A stretch of 14,779 bases of DNA from an uncultured bacterium (GTDB lineage Bacteria > Patescibacteriota > Minisyncoccia > Moranbacterales > GWC2-37-73), in NCBI GenBank assembly GCA_903824515.1, contig CAIJXA010000130.1, forward strand, positions 1 through 14,779, given 5' to 3'. Below, piece after piece: positions 6,779-14,500 of the stretch (positions are counted from its first letter, which is position 1; the number at the start of each line of letters is the position of its first letter). The position numbers and the translations under genes were made by a program. The notes below the pieces were generated by a model that was not told where the DNA came from, made no database searches, and saw nothing but the letters and a program-made list of their open reading frames with translations.

Positions 6779-6784
6779 AGGGAG
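6779..6784 (+). promoter_or_regulatory. Shine-Dalgarno deciding the 6794 start
   Basis: AGGGAG ends 9 nt before ATG 6794. The alternative ATG at 6770 has only AAAGG 4 nt upstream. The RBS therefore favours 6794. It is the clearest Shine-Dalgarno in the window. Confidence 0.6.
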
Positions 6785-6793
6785 AAAATAAAG

Positions 6794-7039
6794 ATGAAAG
6801 TTTCAAGCAAGCGTTGGTCAATTGTCAAAATGTGTTTTTTCATGGGACTATCAATAGGTTCTTTAGCCTTCGGATTTTCCACGAACTATCCAGTTGGCGG
6901 CTCAATGTTTGCCCTGGCTGTTTTTATCTATGGCCTCGTGGGACATTTCCGTAGATGCCGTTCCTGCAATTCCTGGGACATTCCTATGGAAACATTTGGC
7001 AGAAGACCAACTTGCCCGAACTGCGGAGGCTACCGATAA
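6794..7039 (+). CDS. Small two-TM protein with C-terminal zinc ribbon
   Basis: Function not recognised. From ATG 6794 the product has 81 residues (89 if ATG 6770 is used). Two TM helices (about 11-29 and 33-51) are followed by a cytoplasm-sized tail carrying CRSC (55-58) and CPNC (74-77), a four-Cys zinc ribbon with a 15-residue gap, ending CGGYR. Such small membrane zinc ribbons occur in many prokaryotes without assigned roles. It is the only plus-strand gene in the window and has its own consensus promoter, a good RBS and its own terminator, unlike the RBS-poor genes around it. It sits between the adaptor and ATPase genes of the exporter, transcribed divergently from the ATPase and convergently with the adaptor. 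A later insertion is plausible but not shown. Confidence 0.75.
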   Translation: MKVSSKRWSIVKMCFFMGLSIGSLAFGFSTNYPVGGSMFALAVFIYGLVGHFRRCRSCNSWDIPMETFGRRPTCPNCGGYR

Positions 7040-7054
7040 AAAAATGAGCAAGCC

Positions 7055-7113
7055 AATTCCTCGCATTTCTCTGACTGTGAATATTCCAGTCATGAGAACG
7101 TGTGGGGTTTTTT
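7055..7113 (+). terminator. Intrinsic terminator of the zinc-ribbon gene
   Basis: The inner stem TCTCTGACTG (7068-7077) pairs with CAGTCATGAGA (7087-7097) with one bulge. It is extended by imperfect outer pairing of 7055-7066 with 7098-7109, and leads into TTTTTT (7108-7113). It begins 16 nt after the stop codon. Confidence 0.7.
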
Positions 7114-7174
7114 ATTCTCAAAATTTTCAGCCCATCCACCTTCCACATTTTTAAATCATACCGTTCGTCATTAT

Positions 7175-7204
7175 AAACTTGCCTGTCTGCCGATAGGCAG
7201 GTTT
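7175..7204. repeat. Hairpin repeat with CCTGCCT-type arms
   Basis: AAACTTGCCT (7175-7184) pairs with AGGCAGGTTT (7195-7204), all ten pairs with one G-T. The 10-nt loop GTCTGCCGAT allows an alternative register. It lies between the convergent zinc-ribbon and adaptor genes and could stop transcripts weakly. Arms of this composition look like a dispersed intergenic palindrome. Confidence 0.5.
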
Positions 7205-7246
7205 CGGAATCAACTTTCTTTGCTTCACAACACTGCTTGTAATCGA

Positions 7247-7274
7247 GATACTGAAACAAGTTCAGCATGACAAT
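7247..7274. repeat. Partial copy of the palindromic repeat found at 8654-8746
   Basis: About 27 nt containing CTGAAACAAGTTCAGCATGA match, with about three differences, the reverse complement of the left end of the 93-bp element at 8654-8746. The two copies lie on either side of the adaptor gene in opposite orientation. A GTCAT at 7167-7171 could be the other end of a diverged full copy. Confidence 0.6.
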
Positions 7275-7281
7275 TCTTTTC

Positions 7282-7313
7282 TTCGTACATTCGTACAAGT
7301 TCGTAATTCGTAG
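7282..7313. repeat. TTCGTA short-period repeat
   Basis: TTCGTA occurs four times (starting 7282, 7290, 7300, 7307), spaced 8, 10 and 7 nt, just beyond the adaptor stop codon. It resembles the 7-nt tracts at other exporter gene borders. The region 7040-7323 holds no gene, only the terminator and the repeats listed. Confidence 0.5.
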
Positions 7314-7323
7314 TGATAACAAC

Positions 7324-8640
7324 CTATTTCGTTACCACAAACGTCACCACTTTCTCGCCACCCTTGAGTCCTGAGGTAATTTCAACCATACCATCATCCC
7401 CCTCCAAGCCAGTTTGAACTTTGATTGTTTTCACGGCGCCATCTGCTTGCAAAACGTCAACTGTTTTATTGTTCCCCGAATCAGTTTTAATCCCGCGCAC
7501 AGGAACGCTAAGTACATCATTTTTTTCCGCAGTTTTAATGTCAATATTTGCGCTCATACCCGGCTTAATGCGAACATCAACATCATTTAATTTCAATTTA
7601 ATCTGATAATAAACCACGTCCTGAATAGTTGTGGAGGCTGGATCGATTTCAATCACTTCTCCATCATAAATATCATCAGCAGTCAAAGAGTCAAAGGTTA
7701 CTTTTGAGTGTTGTCCGAGTTTAAGCTTAACGATGTCTGATTCAGGAACTTTTGACTGGATAATCATATCCAACGACATCACTCGAGAAAATGCTTCCTT
7801 GATAACTCCGGTTCCCAAGATTTCCCCAGGTTTATTGTTGACTTCAGTGATAATTCCATTAACCGGAGAAACCAGGGTTGCTTTTGCAAGATTAAGCATT
7901 GCTTGATCATAAGTTGCTCGCGCACTAGCCACAGCAGCATCTCTTGAGGCTTTGGCAAAATCAGATTCAACCGTTTTAACCTTAGCACTGGCACTGTCAA
8001 TTGTGTTTTGAGCATTTATTTTTGAAAGGTCAGCTTGCTCCTGAACTGTTTTCAAGGACTCCTTAGCTGAATTTAAACTGTTTTCGGCTGCAGTCAGGGT
8101 TGGCTTTGTTTGGAGCTTGATTGAACCATCACTCAAACTATCATAGTATGCCAACATATCATCATAATATTTTTGAGCATTATCCACTCCCTTTTTTGCA
8201 GCTGAAATACTTTGATCATTCAAAGATTTTGTCTGATTAAGAGTATCCTCGGCATTATTTTTTGCAATTTTTGCTTCTCGAAGAGTATCACTACTCGATC
8301 CTGCACTGGCAATTGCCTGATCCAGTCCAGCCTGAGATTGAGCTAATTGTTTTTGAAGCGTTGCATCAGTCAAGGTTGCGATTTTGTCACCTGCCGCCAC
8401 TTTATCGCTAGTTTTGACAAAAACATTACTTACCCTGCCTCCAAGTTCAAAATTGAGTGTAATCTCATCCTTGGCAACCAAGTCACCCGTGACTGAAACC
8501 GTTTTTGCCAAAGCTCCTTTGATTACATCCGCAGTTGTATAGGTGGTGACTGATTTTTTACTTTTAAAATAAAAAACAATTCCAATGATAATGGCGAGGG
8601 CTACCACAACCCAGATTATCCACTTTTTTGCTTTTTTCAT
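7324..8640 (-). CDS. HlyD/MacA/YknX-type membrane fusion (adaptor) protein
   Basis: 438 residues. An N-terminal TM anchor (about 7-25) is followed by a split biotinyl-lipoyl domain (about 45-95, and 254-292 with LVSPVNGIITEVNNKPGE), an alpha-helical coiled-coil hairpin (about 92-250), a beta-barrel (about 293-370, with IKPGMSANIDI at 358-368) and a C-terminal membrane-proximal domain (372-438). This is the adaptor of MacAB/YknXYZ systems, which binds the permease's outside domain and guides or gates export. The long hairpin in MacA contacts TolC; no TolC-like gene is here, and in an envelope without an outer membrane it would act as in Bacillus YknX. It is encoded upstream of the ATPase and permeases on the same strand but separated by an opposite-strand gene. 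Inverted copies of one repeat flank it. No Shine-Dalgarno is seen. Confidence 0.9.
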   Translation of the reverse strand: MKKAKKWIIWVVVALAIIIGIVFYFKSKKSVTTYTTADVIKGALAKTVSVTGDLVAKDEITLNFELGGRVSNVFVKTSDKVAAGDKIATLTDATLQKQLAQSQAGLDQAIASAGSSSDTLREAKIAKNNAEDTLNQTKSLNDQSISAAKKGVDNAQKYYDDMLAYYDSLSDGSIKLQTKPTLTAAENSLNSAKESLKTVQEQADLSKINAQNTIDSASAKVKTVESDFAKASRDAAVASARATYDQAMLNLAKATLVSPVNGIITEVNNKPGEILGTGVIKEAFSRVMSLDMIIQSKVPESDIVKLKLGQHSKVTFDSLTADDIYDGEVIEIDPASTTIQDVVYYQIKLKLNDVDVRIKPGMSANIDIKTAEKNDVLSVPVRGIKTDSGNNKTVDVLQADGAVKTIKVQTGLEGDDGMVEITSGLKGGEKVVTFVVTK

Positions 8641-8653
8641 TTTTATTTCAGGC

Positions 8654-8746
8654 TTTTGTCATGCTGAACCTGTTTCAGCATCTGCTTCCTTTGCATAAGA
8701 CAACTTCCTGTATGCAAGATCCTGAACTAAATTCAGGATGACAAAA
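8654..8746. repeat. 93-bp palindromic MITE-like element with 9-bp terminal inverted repeats
   Basis: The ends are TTTTGTCAT (8654-8662) and ATGACAAAA (8738-8746), perfect inverted repeats. Inside are three hairpins: ATGCTGAA/TTCAGCAT (8661-8668 with 8674-8681), TGCATA/TATGCA (8692-8697 with 8711-8716) and ATCCTGAA/TTCAGGAT (8719-8726 with 8732-8739). The whole element is an imperfect palindrome with no coding capacity, filling the gap between the RNase H and adaptor genes. Its minus-strand end lies 13 nt upstream of the adaptor start, so the adaptor's promoter must be inside or beyond it. Confidence 0.75.
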
Positions 8747-8765
8747 ATATATTATAATTTATTTT

Positions 8766-9197
8766 CTACAAAAGAAAATTTTGCTTTGCTTGTCCGTCCA
8801 GCGCCTCATTGACCAATGCATCAGCAATTTTGTTTTTCTCACGCAGGACATGCGTGAAAGTTACTTTTTCAAATTCCAGCATCAAATTCCAAATCTCAAT
8901 GAAATATTGTTGGATACGAGGTTCTTTCAATTTGTACTCATGATTAAGCTGTTTGACCACCAACTCGCTATCTAAAAAACAATTGATCGTCGCTTGCTTT
9001 GCTGGCACATTGCCCAGTAATTGCTTTATTTTTTTCAGCCCAAAAATCAGCGCTTCATATTCAGCGTCATTGTTTGTCTTTATCCCAATACACTCTCCAT
9101 ATTTTTTTTCCAAAGTCTGGATGTATACCCCAATCCCGGCCGGTCCCGGATTGCCTCTCGACCCACCATCAGTATACATTATTATTTCCTTTGCCAT
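8766..9197 (-). CDS. rnhA: Ribonuclease HI family protein
   Basis: 143 residues, the usual length of a single-domain RNase HI, which cleaves the RNA strand of RNA-DNA hybrids in the cytoplasm (primers, R-loops). The four acidic catalytic positions are visible: D10 in YTDGGSRGNPGPAG (8-21), E46 in TNNDAEYEAL (41-50), D76 in FLDSELVVKQL (74-84) and D126 in KNKIADALVNEAL (121-133). The TNNxAEY and HVLREKN...AD patterns place it with the bacterial/archaeal Rv2228c- or YpdQ-like RNase HI group, which lacks E. coli's basic handle. The start ATG 9197 directly precedes the first strand. No Shine-Dalgarno; an extended -10 promoter candidate lies upstream. It is followed by a palindromic repeat and probably stands alone. 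Confidence 0.9.
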   Translation of the reverse strand: MAKEIIMYTDGGSRGNPGPAGIGVYIQTLEKKYGECIGIKTNNDAEYEALIFGLKKIKQLLGNVPAKQATINCFLDSELVVKQLNHEYKLKEPRIQQYFIEIWNLMLEFEKVTFTHVLREKNKIADALVNEALDGQAKQNFLL

Positions 9198-9225
9198 GAT
9201 TTCAGAATTTATATCTTATATTTTA

Positions 9226-9254
9226 ATCTTAGCATTTCTAAAGATTTGGAGCAA
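9226..9254 (-). promoter_or_regulatory. Candidate extended -10 promoter for RNase H gene
   Basis: On the minus strand TTGCTC, 17 nt, TAAGAT with TG one base before the -10 (TGCTAAGAT). The -35 is weak. Start ATG 9197 would have a leader of roughly 20 nt. Confidence 0.4.
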
Positions 9255-9331
9255 ACAAAAAAAATCAATTGCCACTTACCAGATACTTTTATAAAATATT
9301 GAAAAACGAAAAACCACCAACGCATCGTCTT

Positions 9332-10114
9332 TCAAACCAATCTAGCCATAAGATAACCAACTCCGAACGGACCTTCATAACTCAAAAATTTAAAATCGTA
9401 CTTTTCTTCATGAAGAGCCCCCATTAAAATCAGGATGCTGCGAATGCCGCATTCGGCTACTTCATCAATAAGCTCTTTATGCATATTCATAATACTAAGC
9501 ATATTGTCTTGTCCAAGGTGATGAACAATTTCGCGATCAAACATTTCCCCATTCGGAGAAAAGCCGGCTGGAGCATTCGGGATGAGTCGATGTGAAAGTT
9601 CCCCACTGGCAATAATCGCAATCCGTTTTGAGTTTTTATTCCCTATAATACTTTCAATGATTTGACCATAGCGAAAATGCTGCTGATAACTCATAAGGGA
9701 AAAGGAAAGATGTACAATTTTTGGATTTATGTTTCTCGTCAAATGATAAAGCGGAATTAAAGTTCCATAATCAAGGTCGTTTTGACGCAAGCGAGCTGGT
9801 AGTTCATCTATGCGACAATTTTGCCTAATTTTATTGGCGATTTCGATGTCATTTTTAAATTCAAAAGTTTTATCTAAACCAAACTCAGCAAAATTTCCCT
9901 CTAGTTTCTTGGTAGAATTTATCACAAAATAATATGGCTCAAGTTTCGCATGAGGTGAAATTATTACAATCGTGTCCGGTGCTGCAATTTCCAATTCAAC
10001 TTTCAACTGCTTGAAAGATGCTAAGGTTTTTTTGATTTTCTCAATATCACCAACCGCCCCTATTCCTGGAATACTCTCTGGCGGATGAGCGACAATAGCA
10101 GCAAAGACAATCAT
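9332..10114 (-). CDS. Class III extradiol dioxygenase/MEMO-like (AmmeMemoRadiSam protein B-like) protein
   Basis: 260 residues of the LigB/MEMO fold. Probable metal-site residues are H10 (VAHPPES), H55 (IISPHAK) and perhaps E172/H175 in ASGELSHRL; other family marks are LDYGTLIPLYHL (114-125), AECGIRSILILMGAL (220-234) and the terminal SYEGPFGVGYLMARLV. Enzymes of the fold use Fe(II) to open catechol-type rings, but the free-standing prokaryotic relatives, often paired with AMMECR1-like and radical SAM proteins, have no firm reaction. No AMMECR1 or radical SAM gene is adjacent here, so I do not assign a substrate. The start is ATG 10114; a TAATAT box ends only 9 nt upstream, suggesting a leaderless or near-leaderless mRNA. 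Neighbours are RNase H and a metallophosphoesterase on the same strand with gaps of 110 bp or more. Confidence 0.82.
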   Translation of the reverse strand: MIVFAAIVAHPPESIPGIGAVGDIEKIKKTLASFKQLKVELEIAAPDTIVIISPHAKLEPYYFVINSTKKLEGNFAEFGLDKTFEFKNDIEIANKIRQNCRIDELPARLRQNDLDYGTLIPLYHLTRNINPKIVHLSFSLMSYQQHFRYGQIIESIIGNKNSKRIAIIASGELSHRLIPNAPAGFSPNGEMFDREIVHHLGQDNMLSIMNMHKELIDEVAECGIRSILILMGALHEEKYDFKFLSYEGPFGVGYLMARLV

Positions 10115-10123
10115 AGGATTAGT

Positions 10124-10129
10124 ATATTA
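10124..10129 (-). promoter_or_regulatory. Candidate -10 box implying a leaderless mRNA
   Basis: TAATAT on the minus strand lies 9 nt before ATG 10114. A start point about 7 nt downstream would put the 5' end almost at the start codon, fitting the absence of a Shine-Dalgarno. No convincing -35 is seen. The rest of 10115-10224 shows nothing else clear. Confidence 0.3.
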
Positions 10130-10224
10130 CAAAATTGTGCACATTTCTTTTTAATACAAATTTTACGTTCAAATATTTTTATCAAAAAAAATTCCAACTA
10201 TTGCGCAGCATTTGAAACTATAAT

Positions 10225-11373
10225 CTATCCCTTCAGCAAAGTTATTTCAACAATTTCAGAATGTTTTTCAGTGCGCATCGGGGTTCCCCAGGCACCGAGG
10301 CCACTTGATGTGTAAATAGAAAAATTACCCTTTCGTTTCAAGCCATAATCATATCCCTTGAACATGAAATGCGTGGCGACTCCAAAGGGAAAAAGTTGAC
10401 CCTTGTGAGTGTGACCTGAGAGCATCAAGGAAATTCCAAGATTTCTAATCTTTTTAATTTGAGACGGGATGTGCCAAAGCAGCACACTTGGCTTTGAAAC
10501 ATTAAATGTTCCAATCCTCTTGATGGTCTTAACCACGCTAATTTTTTCTGTCGGTTCGGGATATTCAATTCCAATAAATTGAAGCCCATCAACTGTTTTG
10601 ATTTCATTTCGCAGGCAAGTTATTTTTGTTTTTCCTAGCACTTCAAAAGTTTTTTCAGTTCCAAGATAAGTTTCGTGATTACCCGAAGCATAAAAAATTC
10701 CTTTTGATGCCCTGAGTAAATTAAGCGGCTCAATAAATACATCGATGTGACCATCTGTTCCATCAAAAAGATCTCCGGTTATGACGATGACGTCAGGGCT
10801 AAGAGAATTTATCTTTTTTGCAATTTCAATCATATAGTCATAGTGATAAATATGACCCAAATGAACATCAGAAATTTGAACAATCTTTTTACCAATCCAA
10901 ACTTTGGGAAGATTATTAATGGAAACTTCAATCCTTTTCACAATCGGAGTAAAAGCATTAACAATCCCATATAAGGAGTACCCGGCTGCTCCTATGATAG
11001 CCAAACTTCCAATCAATTTCTTACTTGAATCAAAGCCAAGCCCTTGACTTACATAATTAGCCAGCCAACCAAAAGCAAAGAAAAGCAAGAGATTTATCAT
11101 AAAACCAACCCACACACCTGAAAAAAAATAATATTTTCGGTTAAAATGATTGTCCCAGCGATGAGCAAGTAAAGCTGAAATCATAATACTGAATCCCAAA
11201 AAAGAACCCAGCAAGATCAAGAGCCAAGATAAAATATCTTTTCCATAAGCACCAGAAAAAGTGAAAAAGTGCACCACGGAAAAATAGACTGCCACATGAG
11301 CAGCTATATAGGCAGGAAATACTAGGAAAAAAATTACACTAGATTTTAAAATTCTTCTTATTTTTTTTAACAT
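10225..11373 (-). CDS. Membrane-anchored metallophosphoesterase (YkuE/YaeI-like)
   Basis: 382 residues. The N-terminal part is a membrane domain with about four TM helices (about 10-36, 47-70, 82-106, 119-142). The calcineurin-like phosphoesterase domain follows (about 162-382) with all dinuclear-metal motifs: DVH (D169, H171), GDLFDG (200-205), GNHE (231-234), LLWHIP (298-303, H301) and SGHTHKGQLFP (319-329; H321, H323). YkuE/YaeI-type enzymes are membrane-associated and act on phosphodiesters or phosphomonoesters, in some cases of lipid-linked compounds such as UDP-diacylglucosamine or undecaprenyl derivatives; which one applies here is unknown. The catalytic domain's side of the membrane depends on an even TM count, which would put it in the cytoplasm if the N-terminus is inside. 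Start ATG 11373. A strong promoter lies at 11451-11479 with a leader of about 70 nt. Confidence 0.88.
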   Translation of the reverse strand: MLKKIRRILKSSVIFFLVFPAYIAAHVAVYFSVVHFFTFSGAYGKDILSWLLILLGSFLGFSIMISALLAHRWDNHFNRKYYFFSGVWVGFMINLLLFFAFGWLANYVSQGLGFDSSKKLIGSLAIIGAAGYSLYGIVNAFTPIVKRIEVSINNLPKVWIGKKIVQISDVHLGHIYHYDYMIEIAKKINSLSPDVIVITGDLFDGTDGHIDVFIEPLNLLRASKGIFYASGNHETYLGTEKTFEVLGKTKITCLRNEIKTVDGLQFIGIEYPEPTEKISVVKTIKRIGTFNVSKPSVLLWHIPSQIKKIRNLGISLMLSGHTHKGQLFPFGVATHFMFKGYDYGLKRKGNFSIYTSSGLGAWGTPMRTEKHSEIVEITLLKG

Positions 11374-11450
11374 TCGTCTGTTGTTTTGTGAAATAAATGT
11401 CGCGAATTTTATCTGGACCGATTTGTAGCGACAATAAAAGTATACCCCTT

Positions 11451-11479
11451 ATTATAGCAACTAACAAAAAAGCTGCCAA
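11451..11479 (-). promoter_or_regulatory. Sigma-70 promoter of the metallophosphoesterase gene
   Basis: On the minus strand TTGGCA (11479-11474), 17-nt spacer, TATAAT (11456-11451): a 5 of 6 -35 and a perfect -10. It lies between the upstream gene's terminator (11544-11562) and the start codon at 11373, so this gene is an independent unit. Confidence 0.75.
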
Positions 11480-11543
11480 GCCTAACTTGAAACAAGAACT
11501 TTTCTTGCTGTTGTGCTTGAGCAGTCAATTTGCTTGAAAACTT

Positions 11544-11562
11544 GCCCCACAAAATGCGGGGC
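11544..11562 (-). terminator. Intrinsic terminator after the propeller-protein gene
   Basis: GCCCCAC (11544-11550) pairs with GCGGGGC (11556-11562), seven pairs including one G-T, loop of 5 nt. On the minus strand it is followed by AAGTTTTC. The T-run is short but the stem is the most GC-rich in the area and starts only 10 nt past the stop codon. Confidence 0.6.
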
Positions 11563-11572
11563 CAAGAAAAAA

Positions 11573-14500
11573 TTACAAAGCTTTGCGATATTTCTCAGCC
11601 AGCTTAGTCTTAGTTAGTGGCCCCACTGAGCCAGTAACGGATAGATTATTTTTCTTTTGAAAATTAATTACAGCTGCTTTAGTTGCCTGATTATAACTGC
11701 CAGTAACATCTGCCAACGTGAGTAATTTGAGCTTTAACAACGCCTGCTGAATATTGGTAATGCCAATTTTGGTCAAAGTATCGAAATCACTTTCAGTAAA
11801 CTTAATAAAAACCATCTGCAAATTAATTTTATTCTTGGCTTTGCTGGAATCAGTATCAGGGTTCGTGACCGTTATTTTTCTAGTTAAGTCAGTTTTAACG
11901 TTAAGCAACTTGTCAAAACAAAAGGTGACGCTAATTTCTTTGCTGGATTTTTTGTCAACTGACGAAGCTTTGGTGCTTCCAATTTTGACCTCGGTGTCTT
12001 TGATGAAATGTTTGCCCTCAAGGTTAAGTCTGAGTTTGGTGGCGCATTTAGTGCTGCCGCGAAAAAGATATGCGCTCCAAGAGTCAATTTTGGCTTGATC
12101 CGGAGCTTGGGCTAGCGCCGGAGTCACGACAACTGCTCCGTCTAATGGCTGGTCTCCAGCAGAATAAGTCGTGGCGTGATCGGTTTGAAAAACGCAAAGT
12201 CCGGCAGAGACAAGGCAAGACGGCCCCTTGATCCAAGTCGATTCACCAGCATTTTGATACCAAATATCCAGACGCTGATTATCGTAGGCAGCATCCACTG
12301 GAATAGTGACTGAGATGTCATGTGAAAATGAAAGCTTGAGATTAGCAATACCAATACTTACAGCTCCAGCAATTGTTCCAGTGTGCGCACCTCGAAGAGC
12401 GGTTGTGATATCCTGCGCTGTCAGGGACGAAAGGTCAAGATTTCCTCCGTCAGTTTTGGTCATTTCAGTTCCAGCTGGAAAGACGATTTCTACATCGCCG
12501 GCAGTGATTGTGTACTGCGTGTTAAAGGTTACTTTGGAGGTGCTGGTTGAATTATTGCCCGCAATGGAAAGAAAGCCAGCCAAAACATCTTGCTGAAATT
12601 TCTCGGCGGTTGGACCAGGATTTATTGGCTGTGTAATGGAAGCCAAACCAATAAAAAGACCTCCGTCGGCATTGTCTCCAGCGATAAAATAAGAACCATC
12701 CGAGCTAAGTGCTGCACTTTTGTACCAACTCATACTAACATTCCCATTTGGCTTTTCTTCAATCCAATTCAAACCCGAGTCAGAAGACACATAGAGAGCG
12801 CCACCATCAACTCCTGCGATAAGATGCGTGCCATCAGCACTAATAGCAACCACGTCCCACGCTTGAATACCAGCTGGTCCAACCGAGTGCCAATCCGTTA
12901 CTCCTCCAATTGAAAGAGGCGAAATATACAAATTTCCATCATACACTGCTGCAATCAAATGATTTCCATCGCCACTAATAGAAACTGAATCCCAATATTC
13001 AATTTCACTTGTGCTACCAGGCTGCTGCAGAGTCCAGTGCTGACCAGAGTCAACAGAGGTGTATAGTCCACCACCATCGACTCCGGCAATAAGGTGCGTG
13101 CCATCATTACTCGAAGAAAGCGAGTACCAGCTCTGCGACAAATTGCCAACAGGTCCAACTTGAGTCCAATCCGTCACTCCTCCAGTTGAAAGCGGCGAAA
13201 CATACAAACCATAACCATATTCTCCAGCAATCAAATGAGTTCCATCTCCACTAATTGCAACTGCATCCCAACTCGAATCAGTGGAAATGCCAGGCTGCTG
13301 CAAATTCCAATGATCTCCTGAATCAACTGAGGTATACAAGCCACCACCTTCCGAACCAGCAATAAGATGAGTTCCATCACTAGAAATTGAGACAGATGAC
13401 CAAAAAAGATCAACATCACCAGCTGGCTGCGCCATCTGCCAACTAACACCGGCATCCGAAGAAAGATAAAGGTGTTTGTAGGTTCCAGCAATAAGATGCG
13501 AGCCATCGGCATCAGAAGCGGCCGAGGTCCAATCTTGATAAGAACTCAAAACTTGAATATTGCTCCAAGTCCAAGAATGTGTGGCAAAAGAAGCAATATA
13601 CAAATTTCCCTGGAGAGAGCCCACACCATTGGCAATGCCTCCAGCCAACTTTGAGCCCACTGAATTCATAGCAACCACTGGGGTGTCTCCACCGGAAATC
13701 GCCGGTCCCGTTTCTGCCCAATTGGTTCCACCATCGGTTGAACTATACCAACCGAACTCAGAGGCCCCTGCGACAATGTTTTGACCATCACCACTGATTG
13801 CTACTGAATGCCAATCATGACTGGTGCCAATCGAAGGTCCCGTTTCCGACCATGTAGTGCCACTATCGGTTGATTTATAAAGTCCAGTCCAAGTTCCAAC
13901 TAGCATTGTTGACCCGTCAGAATCAATAGCAACGGTTTGTTGATTGCCGGAACCAATTTCTGCATTAGAAACAGTTGGCCAATTCACACCTTCAGTCGAC
14001 GTAAAAACACCAGATCGAGAAGCAGCAATAAAATGTGAACCATCTGCACTTGCAGAAATCGCTGTCCATGAAGGATTAGCATCTACTAACTCACTCCAAG
14101 ATAATCCTCCATTAATTGAATTATAAAGATGTTGAGAAGATGTGCCAACGATAATTTTTTCACCATCGGCGCTCATGGCTGCCTTATCCCAACTAATACT
14201 ACCCTCACCGGCTGGTTTGAGCGGAGTCCAGTGTGCTCCAGTATCCTCAGAAAGAAAAAGTTCGTTTGCAGAACCTCCGACAATCAAATGAGTGCCATCA
14301 GCACTGATGCTGGCAACATTCCACAAAATCGTATCACTTCCCACAACTGGAGAAAGCTCAGCCCAGGTGACTCCATTGTCAAGCGAAAGAGAAAGTCCTC
14401 CAGTCTTTTTGACCACGACAATGTGCTCAGGTCCATTACTTTTAGAGCTTATGGAAACAGATACTGCTCCTCCAAAATCAAGCTGATATGGATCAAGACT

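Noticed and set aside
6984..7322. 112-codon minus-strand frame
   Set aside because: It runs through the terminator, palindromic repeats and TTCGTA tract and overlaps the zinc-ribbon gene antisense; no protein-like features.
12794..13500. Regularly spaced similar DNA segments resembling a CRISPR array
   Set aside because: They are in-frame propeller blades with about 130-nt period and variable identity, not short identical repeats with unique spacers.
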